Source of the DNA: Helichrysum umbraculigerum
Taxonomy: Eukaryota > Streptophyta > Magnoliopsida > Asterales > Asteraceae
Direction of reading: 5' to 3'
NCBI GenBank assembly: GCA_949592205.1
Contig: CATIUR010000001.1
Coordinates: 15,205,501-15,269,500 of the forward strand
DNA: 64,000 bases
Of this stretch, positions 9,850 to 20,520 are shown one piece after another; within the stretch, counting starts at the first letter, position 1, and each line of letters starts with the position of its first letter. The position numbers were made by a program, and so were the translations under genes. Below the pieces are notes generated by a model, which saw only the letters and a program-made list of their open reading frames with translations, was not told the DNA's origin and searched no databases.

Positions 9850-12800
9850 ATGGACGAGCGAGAAATAGATCTTACTCTTGGATTTAACCCGGGTAACAGA
9901 GCCCAAGATGATGAAGCAGGAGGCAGAAATGAAAGACCAAGGTCTCCTATTCCTGACACCGAATTGTCTTGGGAAGGTATAAAATCCCTTGTGTCTAAAG
10001 AAGTTAGTCAAGCTCAAGAAGCATCTCTTCCTTTCTTAGTGACGACGATTACTGACACGGTAAGAAAGATTGTCAGTGAAGAAATGCAGAAAGGAAGAGG
10101 AGAAGTAGTTATACCCAGATCAGAGGTAATTCCTCAACCAAATATTCAGGAGGAGCAGAAAAAGATCAGTTATAGAGATTTCTCAGCTTGCAACCCACCA
10201 GAGTATGATGGTGATTTAGATCCAATCAAATGTTACCATTGGATCTCAGAAGTAGAAGGGGCATTCGCTACTGTGGATTGTCCCAACAAGTTTAAAGTAA
10301 GGTATGCAGCTAATCTTTTAAAGAATCGTGCTAAGTGGTGGTGGAATGTACAGTGTAGAACTAAGGGTGATGAAGTTATTAGCAGATTGACGTGGGAAGA
10401 GTTTAAAGTGATGTTTGAAAGCACGTATTCTCAAGATGCAGATTTGAATAGAATTCGTCAAGAGTTTTTAGCTATGGAGCAGACAAACGAATCAGTGAAT
10501 GAGTTGGTGGGAAATTTTCTGGATAGAGCTCGTTTTTGTCCAGAGTACATGGATAACCCAAGGATGCTTATGAATCATTTTCATAAGGTCTTGAGAAAGG
10601 AAATCAGAAAGTATGTACTTCCAAAGAGATGTCAGACACTTGAAGAGATGATAGACGAGGCGCGATTCCAGGAATTGGAATTAAAGAAAGACGAACAAGT
10701 GGCAACTGCTAAAAGAAAAAGTGAGCAAAGTTCCCGTTCATCAAAGAAGTTTAGACCGAGTGGGAGTACAAAGAAGGATGATAGACCGGTGCCAGCTGAA
10801 TGTAAAAAGTGTCATCGAAAACACTTTGGAGAATGCAAATTTGGCACCAACGCATGTTATCAATGTGGACAAGAAGGTCATTTTGGCCGAGATTGTCCAA
10901 ACCCAATCCGTGTATGTTATAATTGTTATGAACCGGGACACATAAAATCAGAATGTCCGAAACTTGGGAACCGGCCTACTTCTTCAGCACCTCGAAGAAC
11001 TTCAGAAAAGAAAGCTGTAGAAGTTCCAAAGTCTAAAGGCCGTTCCTTTCAGATCACTGCTGAGGAAGCTCAGCGAGCCCCCGATGTCCTGACAGGTACC
11101 TTTCTTGTAAATTTAATGCCTGCACACGTATTATTCGATTCGGGAGCTTCGCGATCTTTTGTGTCAAAAAAGTTTAGTCAGAAATTCTCTGTTCCCCTTA
11201 GTGAGTTAGACACTCCACTGGATGTTGAGGTTGCAGATGATAGAATAGTTTATATTGCTAATGTATTCCGTGGGTGTCAATTACAGATTAGTAATGAATC
11301 TTTTATTATTAATCTCATTCCAATGCCAATGGGTGAGTTTGATGTAGTAGTGGGTATGGATTGGCTAGGTAGGTATAATGCTATAATTCAGTGTGAGAAA
11401 AAGATTATTCGTATCAATACTCCAAGTGGGGGAGTGATTGATATTTATGGGGAAAAGAAAAAGCCTTCCTTATCCATATGTACCTTTGTTCGTGCCAAAC
11501 GTCATTTGTCACGTGGTTGTCAAGCCTTTTTGTCCCACGTGATAGATCTTCAGAAAAGTGTTCCAAAACTCGAGGAGATTCCTGTTGTAAAGGAGTTTCC
11601 CGATGTTTTTCCTAACGAGCTACCGGGTATTCCACCCGATAGGCAAGTCGAGTTTCGTATAGATCTTATTCCTGGAGCTACTCCTATTGCTAAGACTCCG
11701 TATAGACTTGCCCCTTCAGAAATGCAAGAATTGATGAAACAATTACAAGAATTGTTAGATAAGGGGTTTATTCGTCCAAGTAGTTCACCATGGGGTGCTC
11801 CAATTTTATTTGTTAAGAAAAAGGATGGAACAATGCGCATGTGTATAGATTATCGGGAATTGAATAAGGTCACCATCAAGAATAGGTATCCTTTACCTAG
11901 GATTGATGATCTATTTGACCAATTGCAAGGTGCCAGCTATTTTTCTAAGATTGACTTACGTTCTGGTTATTACCAACTCAAGGTTCGAGAAGAGGATGTG
12001 TCTAAAACAGCTTTTAGAACTAGATACGGTCATTATGAGTTTGTGGTGATGCCATTTGGTCTAACTAATGCACCAGCCGCTTTTATGGATCTTATGAATC
12101 GGGTATGTCGTCCAATGCTCGATAGATCTGTAATTGTATTTATTGACGATATTCTTGTTTATTCTAAGTCTGCTGGTGAACATGAACTTCATTTAAGGCA
12201 AGTTTTGCAAATGTTACGTAATGAAAAGCTTTATGCCAAGTTTTCGAAATGTGAATTTTGGCTTCGTGAAGTTCATTTTCTGGGTCATGTTGTAAACAGT
12301 AAGGGAATTAAGGTAGATCCTACCAAAGTCGAGGCGGTGATGAAATGGGAACCCCCAACCAATCCGACTGAGGTAAGGAGTTTTCTGGGTTTAGCCGGGT
12401 ATTATAGACGGTTTATTCAGGATTTCTCCAAAATTGCTACTCCACTCACAAAGCTTACTCGTAAGAATAACAAGTATGAATGGAAAGATGAGCATGAACA
12501 GGCCTTCAGAACCCTTAAATTAAAGTTAAGTCAGGCACCTATCTTAGTACTTCCCGATGGTACTGAAGATATGGTTGTATATTGTGATGCTTCTTATAAT
12601 GGATTAGGTTGTGTATTGATGCAACGTGGAAGAGTAATAGCTTATGCCTCGAGACAGTTGAAAGAACATGAGAAAGGGTATCCAGCACATGATTTAGAAC
12701 TTGCAGCAGTTGTCTTTGCCCTTAAGATATGGCGGCATTATTTGTATGGAGTAAAGTGCACTATTTATACTGATCATAAAAGTCTTAAGTATTTCTTTGA

Positions 12801-14424
12801 TCAGAGAGATCTTAATATGAGACAAAGACGTTGGTTAGATTTGGTGAAGGATTATGATTGTGAAATCCTTTATCATCCTGGAAAAGCGAATGTAGTTGCA
12901 GATGCTCTCAGTAGAAAGGCAATGCATCATGCCTTGATTGTTAGATCTCTTCGAATTACAGTCTCTCCAAATTTGTTCGATCAGATTAAAGAGGTGCAGC
13001 AGAAAGCTTGGCAGAAAGGTGATTGGAAAGTAGAACGTATTAAAGGCCAGATTCAGAATATTGTTGAAGATTCCCGAGGATTAAAGACTCGATATGGCAG
13101 AATCTGGATTCCAAAATCAGCAGAGTTAAAGAAATTATTGCTTGATGAGGCGCATAGATCCAGATATTCTATTCATCCTGGTGCCACTAAAATGTATCAC
13201 GATTTAAAAGCAGATTATTGGTGGCCAGGTATGAAAAGAGAGATTGTTAAATATGTCGAGCAATGTTTAACTTGTTTACAGGTGAAAGCAGAACATCAAA
13301 AGCCAATGGGAATGATGCAACCTTTGGATATTCCTGTCTGGAAGTGGGAGCATGTTACTATGGATCTAATCACCAAATTGCCAAAGACCCGACGTCAGCA
13401 TGATACAATTTGGGTGATTGTAGATCGGTTGACGAAAAGTGCAATATTTCTGCCAATTAAAGAGACGTATACTTCAGAAGCTCTTGCAGATTTATATGTT
13501 CAAGAAGTGGTGGCACGTCATGGAGTACCTCTTTCCATTGTTTCTGACCGGGATAGCAAATTTACTTCCAGGTTCTGGAACAAGTTTCAAGAAGATTTGG
13601 GTACTCGTGTTAATTTGAGCACAGCTTTTCATCCGCAGACTGATGGTCAGAGTGAAAGAACTATTCAGACATTAGAAGACATGTTAAGAGCTTGTGCTAT
13701 TGATTTCGGTGGTAATTGGGATGAACATTTACCTTTGGCAGAGTTTTCATATAATAATAGTTACCACGCGAGTATAGGTATGCCACCATATGAAATGCTT
13801 TATGGAAGGAAATGTCGAACTCCAATTTGTTGGGGTGAAATTGGTCAGCGAGAATTGGGTAATACTGATATTGTGCAGAGAACAACTGAAAAGATTGATC
13901 AAGTCAGAGAAAGGTTGAAAATGGCACAAGACCGTCAAAAGTCTTATGCCGATGTTAGGAGACGCCCAATTGAATTTCAAGTTGGAGATAGAGTGATGTT
14001 AAAAGTATCTCCATGGAAAGGCATCATACGTTTCAGAAAACGAGGAAAGCTAAGTCCTCGATTTATCGGTCCATTCAAAATTCTAGAAAGAGTAGGAAAT
14101 GTAGCTTATAGACTTGAGCTACCGGAAGAGCTAGCAGAAATCCACAGTACTTTCCACGTGTCATACTTAAGAAAGTGTTTAGTGGATGAAGCGTCGTATG
14201 TACCGTTAGAAGAGATAGAGATCAATGACCAATTGAACTATGTAGAACAACCGATAATGATTCTAGAAGAGAAAGTAAAGAGATTGAGAAATAAAGAGAT
14301 TAAGTTGTTCAAAGTTCAATGGAAGCATAGAAAAGGGTCAGAATTCACATGGGAGCCGGAGGATGAAATTGTTACGTATTATCCGGCTTTGTATCAGGAA
14401 TGGATTGTGAGGACACAATCCTGA
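9850..14424 (+). CDS. Gag-Pol polyprotein, chromovirus A, copy 2
   Basis: The translation is identical to copy 1 over all 1,524 residues: Gag, two CCHC knuckles, DSGAS protease, FIDD reverse transcriptase, RNase H, DD35E integrase and chromodomain-like tail. It starts exactly 7,028 bp after copy 1, which is the period of the tandem array. Its leader also repeats the variant primer site (9483-9494), hairpin and motif. Identity with copy 1 fits duplication by recombination rather than two separate insertions. It is flanked by LTR2 and LTR3 and is open throughout. Confidence 0.96.
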   Translation: MDEREIDLTLGFNPGNRAQDDEAGGRNERPRSPIPDTELSWEGIKSLVSKEVSQAQEASLPFLVTTITDTVRKIVSEEMQKGRGEVVIPRSEVIPQPNIQEEQKKISYRDFSACNPPEYDGDLDPIKCYHWISEVEGAFATVDCPNKFKVRYAANLLKNRAKWWWNVQCRTKGDEVISRLTWEEFKVMFESTYSQDADLNRIRQEFLAMEQTNESVNELVGNFLDRARFCPEYMDNPRMLMNHFHKVLRKEIRKYVLPKRCQTLEEMIDEARFQELELKKDEQVATAKRKSEQSSRSSKKFRPSGSTKKDDRPVPAECKKCHRKHFGECKFGTNACYQCGQEGHFGRDCPNPIRVCYNCYEPGHIKSECPKLGNRPTSSAPRRTSEKKAVEVPKSKGRSFQITAEEAQRAPDVLTGTFLVNLMPAHVLFDSGASRSFVSKKFSQKFSVPLSELDTPLDVEVADDRIVYIANVFRGCQLQISNESFIINLIPMPMGEFDVVVGMDWLGRYNAIIQCEKKIIRINTPSGGVIDIYGEKKKPSLSICTFVRAKRHLSRGCQAFLSHVIDLQKSVPKLEEIPVVKEFPDVFPNELPGIPPDRQVEFRIDLIPGATPIAKTPYRLAPSEMQELMKQLQELLDKGFIRPSSSPWGAPILFVKKKDGTMRMCIDYRELNKVTIKNRYPLPRIDDLFDQLQGASYFSKIDLRSGYYQLKVREEDVSKTAFRTRYGHYEFVVMPFGLTNAPAAFMDLMNRVCRPMLDRSVIVFIDDILVYSKSAGEHELHLRQVLQMLRNEKLYAKFSKCEFWLREVHFLGHVVNSKGIKVDPTKVEAVMKWEPPTNPTEVRSFLGLAGYYRRFIQDFSKIATPLTKLTRKNNKYEWKDEHEQAFRTLKLKLSQAPILVLPDGTEDMVVYCDASYNGLGCVLMQRGRVIAYASRQLKEHEKGYPAHDLELAAVVFALKIWRHYLYGVKCTIYTDHKSLKYFFDQRDLNMRQRRWLDLVKDYDCEILYHPGKANVVADALSRKAMHHALIVRSLRITVSPNLFDQIKEVQQKAWQKGDWKVERIKGQIQNIVEDSRGLKTRYGRIWIPKSAELKKLLLDEAHRSRYSIHPGATKMYHDLKADYWWPGMKREIVKYVEQCLTCLQVKAEHQKPMGMMQPLDIPVWKWEHVTMDLITKLPKTRRQHDTIWVIVDRLTKSAIFLPIKETYTSEALADLYVQEVVARHGVPLSIVSDRDSKFTSRFWNKFQEDLGTRVNLSTAFHPQTDGQSERTIQTLEDMLRACAIDFGGNWDEHLPLAEFSYNNSYHASIGMPPYEMLYGRKCRTPICWGEIGQRELGNTDIVQRTTEKIDQVRERLKMAQDRQKSYADVRRRPIEFQVGDRVMLKVSPWKGIIRFRKRGKLSPRFIGPFKILERVGNVAYRLELPEELAEIHSTFHVSYLRKCLVDEASYVPLEEIEINDQLNYVEQPIMILEEKVKRLRNKEIKLFKVQWKHRKGSEFTWEPEDEIVTYYPALYQEWIVRTQS

Positions 14425-14426
14425 AT

Positions 14427-14440
14427 AAGTGGGGGAGAGT
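14427..14440 (+). promoter_or_regulatory. Polypurine tract of A, copy 2
   Basis: Same AAGTGGGGGAGAGT tract, ending at LTR3. Confidence 0.9.
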
Positions 14441-16570
14441 TGTAACGCCCCAAATTTTGTAAGTCAAATTATATTATATGCGTTTAGTTATTTAAATTGT
14501 ATGTATATAATATTATGTTATGTGAAATAATTGTTATGTGTTAGAATTAGTTAGTGAAACTAACTATGTAAAGAAACTTAAGTTAGAGGGTAGAAATTGT
14601 CAAATCTGCAAAGTTGGAGGGTTAAATGAGAAATATGTAAATAAAATGCAGATTTTAGTAGCTTCTATCCCTTTCTATTTTCAGAAACTAAGTAAAATAC
14701 GTACAGAACATTTTAGAGAGAGAGAGAGAGAGGCGATTTTAGAGAGAGAAGCAAGAAGAAGAGGTGAATCAAGCTAGGGTTTGTGTAATTAAAGGTTTTT
14801 AATCTTCAATTCATCAATTCTAAGGTATGTGTGATCCTCTAGCTTGTTTAATTTGAGTTAGGGTTTAAGTTACATAAACCCTAAGTTAGTGATTTTGATG
14901 GGTAATTGGATAATTGAATGAAACTAAGTTCCATACATGTTTATAAGTTAGAAAGAATGATTTAATTGTGTTAGTTATATTGATAATCTTATAATCATGT
15001 GTTTAGTGGGTAATTGAATTATTATGAGTATGTTTGATCACTAGTTAGTGATGTTTATGATGTACGAAAGTGTTAATGATAAGAATTAGTTTCAATTACC
15101 CAAATACATGTGATTATGTAGTTATGTGTATGAAACTTATGTTAGATAATTGGAGGTTATGGGATTTAACTTATAATCTACATGTGAGAAGTAAGAAAGA
15201 GTAGTTAAGTGTGTAATTGATAAGTGTTTATGTGATTATGTGAATAGGTGATCAAGTGTGAAAGAGTTCAAGTTATTGTTTGTGCAAGTAAAAAGGTAAG
15301 TATTTGGACATGTGGAACCAAGGAATGATTTATCATTCGCTTGGTGGTATCTAAGTAATGACTTTGTCATTAGCTTAGTCTGATGTCAATTCTTCGGAAT
15401 TCGGCATGTTAGATGTTATGGATCCTTAACGTGTTGCAGATTTTAATTGTTAGAGTCCATTTACTTACTAAGCATTTATGCTTATGTGTTATATTTAACA
15501 TGTTTCAGGAAGTTCAAGTAAGGTAAAGGAAGAATCGGGAAAAAAAGGTTATGGAAAGCTAGTGGTGGAGCTCATTGCTTGGTTGGTAATGAGTTTTATC
15601 CATTTTGATCATGCTTACGATACAATAACACCCCCGTTTGTAAAGTTTAAGATTTTAGTTCATGTTTGTAAAAGTTAGTAAGTCTCACTTGTGAAAGTTG
15701 ATGTTTTGGTTAAAGCTAAATGTAGTGAGACTTGGAAATGTTAAAGTTTAAGTGAATGTGAATGAAAAGTGTTTTGTTTGACTTTGTAAAGTCAACTGAG
15801 TAAAAGTGTAGGTGATTGGAGGGTCAAAGATTGAAACGGGTCAATTTGGTACCCAAATGGGTCATTAAGTGCTTAAGTGTCAAAATGGGTCAAGTTGGTC
15901 GAAAGTCAATGGTTTTGGTTCTCACAAGTTCTAAAGCCAAGTTGAAATGTGTAGTCAAAAGCTGGAAGTCAAATTTGATGTATTAAAGAATTTGACATGT
16001 TAACATTTTGGTGAAAAATGGTCGAAAACTAGTTTACGTGTCAAAATGGGTTAAAACGAGAATTTTGAAAAAATGAAAGTTAAGTTGTGTTCATTTGACC
16101 ATTTGAAAGATGTATGCAAAATTTTACGATCCCAGGTGTTGTGGTTTAAGAGTTATGCTTTGTCAAAGTTCGTGTTTTGGTATGAAAATGTGCAGACTCT
16201 GGATTCTGCTGCTGGAACAGGGAATCCGGCGGATTCATGGGAATCCGGCGGATTCATGGGAATCCGGCGGATTCATGGGAATCCGGCGGATTGCCATGAA
16301 TCCGGGCGGATTCCGGGGCGTATTCAGAAACGGATTTCTTAGTTTCAGTTCTGGTCAAAAGTTGGGTCTGAAATATTAGGGAATCCGGCGGATTCCCTTG
16401 AATCCGGCCGGATTCAGCCTGTGTCCAGCAACTTTCATTTTTGAATGTTGATTATAATTAAGTAATGTAATAGCCAGTGTTTTGGGACCACTATAAGTAA
16501 GTACAAGTAATTAGAAGTGTTATGTTTAAAAAAAAAAAAAAAAAATTTGTTCACGTTTCGGGGTGTTTCA
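14441..16570 (+). repeat. Element A, LTR 3 (3' outer LTR)
   Basis: 2,130 bp. Its 5' part agrees with LTR2. Its 3' part differs by three extra 19-bp GC-rich units, an 8-bp TCCAGCAA block and an 18-base A run. It ends GTGTTTCA at 16570 and is followed by the target duplication TAATA. Confidence 0.95.
16210..16430 (+). repeat. 19-bp minisatellite of near-palindromes in A LTR3, bounded by inverted arms
   Basis: GGAATCCGGCGGATTCATG repeats three times from 16221 and continues into a fourth, altered unit; two more units lie at 16380-16412. The block is bounded by TGCTGGAACAGG (16210-16221) and CCTGTGTCCAGCA (16418-16430), which can pair with one mismatch, so the block could form one large stem holding several small ones. 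LTR1 and LTR2 lack the extra units and the TCCAGCAA part of the right arm. Confidence 0.85.
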
Positions 16571-16716
16571 TAATAATTAAGTTGATTTCACTTAATTAAG
16601 TTAAATACGATCGTATGATTTTATATTTTTCAAAATATACGACACTAAATTTGGTACTAAAATTGTACACGACCGCGGGACAATATTTTTACACAAATAT
16701 TAAACGATAAAACTTT

Positions 16717-16946
16717 GGGGCCAAAAGGGGTCAATTATATAATGGGTCAAAACTATTATTTTGTATTTGAATCAAACTATTTTTGGGCTAAACAAAGTGG
16801 GCCAAAAACACTATATTTATACTTGGGCCGGGTTAAGTTTATTAAATGGGCCAAAACTATTATCTTTATAATTGGGCCATGTTAATTGGGCCGTACCCTT
16901 TAAGCCTTAATATTGGGCTAAACTAATTGGGCCAAGCCCAACGGGT
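16717..16946. promoter_or_regulatory. Cluster of TGGGCC/TGGGCT motifs
   Basis: About nine GGGCC or GGGCT motifs occur in 230 bp, for example at 16798, 16826, 16846, 16875, 16888 and 16927, all in one orientation on the plus strand. TGGGCY is a known plant promoter element (site II, TCP-bound). In an LTR it may be a promoter or enhancer; its activity is inferred. Confidence 0.4.
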
Positions 16947-17182
16947 TACGAAGTTTAAAAACGCAAACTTAAAACGGAGCTATGTATATATGTGACAGGT
17001 TAAACGAAATGAATAATGTTAGTTTAACCGCAAATGGATTATATATATAACGACAAATGGTTATAATTATATATATATATACATTTAATAACAAACGACA
17101 AATTTATATATATATAACATATATATATATATATATACATAACTAATCAAGTTCCAATATAAACGGGTGAACGACATACGAA

Positions 17183-17187
<5 letters not shown>

Positions 17188-17233
<46 letters not shown>
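17188..17233. repeat. (TA)n microsatellite
   Basis: About 23 uninterrupted TA units, with other TA tracts at 17060-17140. Confidence 0.95.
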
Positions 17234-17236
<3 letters not shown>

Positions 17237-18261
17237 GCAAGTATATATATATACATAACAAGAACGACTCAAGAAATATTATTTATATTTCAACATATCT
17301 TCACCAACAACTTATACGATTAAGAAATCAACAATTTCTTCAAACAAGCGAACCATTAACATAATTTGATGAACAAATCAAAATACTTATGTTAATATAA
17401 TTATTGCGTATAGGTCAACATACCTTGGGCGACGCTACACACTTCTGCTAGCATTCACATCACATCTACTACTTTGAGTTCACAGCCCCACTTTCTACTG
17501 TTTTAATGCTTTTAAAACTTGGGGTGAAAAACATAACAATCGTCTTGCTTTAACATGCAACATTTGTTCTTGATTGATTTAATTGCTTATGTGCTATTGA
17601 TTATATGATGATTTCATACTATGTTGCGAACTATTTGTGTATATCTACATGTTGCTGTATAAACAACTCCTAGGATCCACCATCCTACATGGACCTTACT
17701 TTAGGATAATTACTTTCCTATAGGTACTTTTGATTAGGATACTTACCTTCCTACAGTCTGTTATGAGTAACTGTATTTGACTCTCATGTCAACAACTACG
17801 CAAACAAACAGGGTTTAACAAACCGCTTTGCAAATATAAAACCTGTGAATTCACTCAACCATGTGTTGACTTTTTACTATGTTTTTCAGGTAACTAGCAG
17901 CACAGTTAAGACTGCACGCATATGGAGTAGGCGACCCACAAATAACTATGATGCCACATTTTGGGACACATAAGATTTCTTTGTATAAATGATTTACATT
18001 AATCGTACTTATGAAATCTTCTTTCGAAAACTATGTATTTTATAACAGATAGTATTTTATAATACTATTCTCCGACTTTAAAGGGTTGTAGTTCTTTTTG
18101 TTACAAACAAACTTCATAAATGACATCTTAAGTTACTGTTCAGCAATAATCATACGCTCTGATATGGCATGATGTTCAATGTTTAAGTCGGCGCCCCCAC
18201 TCGATCTAATGCTTCTGCAAATCTTCTGATAATCATAATTAACAAATTTGGGGGTGCGACA

Positions 18262-18443
18262 ATGATGATGGTGGTGGCGGCGGCGGTTTCCGGCGGTGGC
18301 GGTAGTGGCCGGTGGTGGTGGTTGGTGTGGGTTTTTAGAGAGAAAGATGAGATGGAGAAAAAGAAGAAGATGATGGAAATGAGGTGAAATAGGGAGGGGG
18401 ATTTGGGTTTTATCCAAACACAGATCCCCGTTTTGGGGACTGT
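18262..18443 (-). repeat. Part of LTR H between K and B
   Basis: Minus-strand continuation of LTR H beyond element B. It is pyrimidine-rich with CTCT, CCACCACC and CCGCCGCC runs, like a transcribed LTR leader. The palindrome CCCCGTTTTGGGG is at 18427-18438. An ORF on the minus strand (18133-18471) is low-complexity and crosses the K and B borders, so I do not call a gene. The last five bases, ACTGT, are the left target duplication of B. Confidence 0.5.
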
Positions 18444-20503
18444 TATAACAACCCTCATTTTCAATAGTCATTTTTTTTTTTTTTAAACATGTCGGAAGCG
18501 TATATTAATTCAATACAACAAGGATTGCGCATATTAACATTTCAAAATGTGCAACCCCGATTACATACAATTTTTAATACCAAGTGATTTATTTAAGATT
18601 GGTTATTATATTAAAATCCATGACATAATTGTTTCAATCCAAAACATTTCCAAATAAATCAGAGAGCGGTGCCAAACATTCCTCCAAGCCAAACTTCTAA
18701 CAACCCACAATCATAAGCTAAACCTGCAAGAAGTTGGAAGGTGGGATTAGCACAAAGCTAAGTGAATAGATCCAAGGCTAACATTCTAACTCAGCTTAAC
18801 ACATGCCTATAACCAAGCAATGCACAAGCAACATAGAAGGATCGGTGGTCCTTGAGGTACCCTCATGCCGCGGATGGTTCCCCAAGTAACACTTAAAACC
18901 AACTGACGGCCAAATCAGAGGTTAAACCGATAGTTTAGTACTATTACTACACACGACGCAATTTCAGTGTCCAACACATGTACAAGGCACTTGCGAAGTC
19001 CTAGTAATAGTATCCAAACCCAACACATTAGTTGACCCCCACCAAATCAAATAGTCCACAACTATCATAGTATGTAGGACGCCAATAATCAATCCAGGGT
19101 TAGCCATCATGCCAATATAATATTAATGCAATCATTGCAATAAACCAAAGTTACCCGTTGTAACCATGTTGTTACAACTAACTTAGACTGAAAGTCCAAG
19201 ATCCACTCACCCTTGAAGATTTCAATCTCCACTCAAAAGTCTAATGTTATTGAGTCTTCTCCATATCTGAGAATCAAATCAAATACCAAGTCAGTAACTC
19301 GTTCATTATGATCAACTCATGTTATAATCATATAACATATTCAATGTATATCTTAAACTGCAATAACAATAAGTTATAAGATTGACCATTCTGTTTTCCG
19401 ATTCTACCATCATGAAATTAACAGAACATCATCATGATAACTCAATTTACCACATCTAAACATGTATATAGACTCACCATTCTACCTATCATGTTACCGC
19501 ATTGCAGGTTACTAAGTCATATATACATATAACATATAAATCAGGAAATGAATTCGATTGAAAACTGGTTCTGCTGAAAACAGCCAAGGAGCCGCCGGCT
19601 GGGTCACCCGACCCACCGGGTTTACCATTCAAGCCGCCGGGTTACCAACCAAGCCGCCGGGTGAATTAACTTTTTCACAAACAGTACAAAAATTCGTTTT
19701 AAAGCCTATAGGAACCGCCGGCTGGGGTGTCCCACCCGCCGGTTCCCATTGTATTACATAGAACCCGCCGGCTAGGTCTAGCGACCCGCCGGCTTGATCA
19801 TCTGGAACAGCAGCAGCAGCAGATTATCAAACCCCAAACAACGAACCAAACCCTCCAAATCACAAATTCGAACATCATAACCGATTTTCAACATCAAGTA
19901 ATCTCAAATATCATCATATATCATGTTCTAGCAACAACTTGCTTCATCAAATCACAAATCCATGCATGATTATTCATTTAATCTAATTATTTCAAACCCT
20001 AACATATATATATACATATATTTGAAACAAATTAAACTTACAATCCAGATGCAACAAGTTGATGACGAAGATGCTAAGTAGTTAACCACGAATCCAAGCT
20101 TAATCGATTGGCAATGTTTTTCTCTTTTGATTTCTTAAATCTTCAAGTGTATGTGTGTGTTTTGCTTTGGAAGAAAAGAAAACCAAATGAAAGAAATGGG
20201 AAAGGTGGGGAGAGTTAGGTCGGCCTAACTCCCACCTACACACAATACAGTGCACAAATTATATCCGTTCTAAGTCTATTGCCTGGAACCTAGAAACCTT
20301 TTGCGAAAAATACGCTTTATTAAACTGATAACTACAGCAATGTAAAACAAATAATAATTCATTTAACACAATAAGTCATTTGACCATTTGACCTATTTAT
20401 TTCAGTTATCAAAATACACCAAGTATTTAGAATACAATTTAAATATCAATTTAAAATAAAGAGATTAATGTATTTCTACTAGGCCCATTTCGAGGATGTT
20501 ACA
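18444..20503 (-). repeat. Element B, 3' LTR (left)
   Basis: 2,060 bp. It differs from the right LTR by about eight substitutions seen by eye, a 21-bp segment near 19772-19792 that the right copy lacks, and the length of a T run near 18470. It carries a CCGGCGG-core array at 19590-19795. Confidence 0.92.
19590..19795 (-). repeat. CCGGCGG-core array in B left LTR
   Basis: About seven cores, written CCGCCGG on the plus strand, for example AGCCGCCGGCT at 19590-19600. Most flanking arms pair poorly, unlike D and E. The block lies between CTGCTGAAAACAG (19571-19583) and CTGGAACAGCAGCAG (from 19802), an inverted CTGCTG/CAGCAG border also seen around the array in A. AGCCGCC is also the known ethylene-responsive GCC-box. 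Confidence 0.75.
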
Positions 20504-20505
20504 AA

Positions 20506-20520
20506 TCTACCCCCCTTAAA
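20506..20520 (-). promoter_or_regulatory. Polypurine tract of B
   Basis: On the minus strand it reads TTTAAGGGGGGTAGA, two bases from the LTR start TGTAAC. Confidence 0.85.

Larger units (their letters stand above)
391..16570 (+). mobile_element. Ty3/gypsy chromovirus A in tandem LTR-int-LTR-int-LTR array
   Basis: Three LTRs (391-2451, 7413-9479, 14441-16570) alternate with two coding interiors that encode identical 1,524-aa proteins. LTRs run TGTAACGCCC...GTGTTTCA. The whole array has one target duplication, TAATA (386-390 and 16571-16575), so one insertion was later expanded. Each interior has a tRNA-iMet-like primer site, a gag-pol ORF and a purine tract directly before the next LTR. The C-terminal chromodomain-like segment points to the chromoviruses, probably Tekay/Del. 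It is inserted in K. Confidence 0.95.
16576..18261 (-). mobile_element. LTR fragment K (minus), interrupted by array A
   Basis: Read on the minus strand, the segment begins TGTCGCACCCCCAAATTTG at 18261, much like the start of the A LTR (TGTAACGCCCCAAATTTTG), so I take 18261 as its 5' LTR border. It is non-coding and rich in TA repeats. Its far end was separated by array A and is not identifiable in 1-390. Whether this is a solo LTR or part of a longer element cannot be seen. Confidence 0.5.

Noticed and set aside
16221..16300. CRISPR-like array from regular GC-rich repeats
   Set aside because: Units are directly adjacent with no unique spacers, and the setting is a plant LTR.
391..16570. Two independent insertions of A
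   Set aside because: There is no target duplication between copies, LTR2 is shared and chimeric, and interiors encode the same protein.
17167..17364. ORF of repeated IY residues
   Set aside because: Translation of a TA microsatellite.
18133..18471. 112-codon minus-strand ORF with histidine- and proline-rich stretches
   Set aside because: Low-complexity translation crossing the borders of K, H and B.
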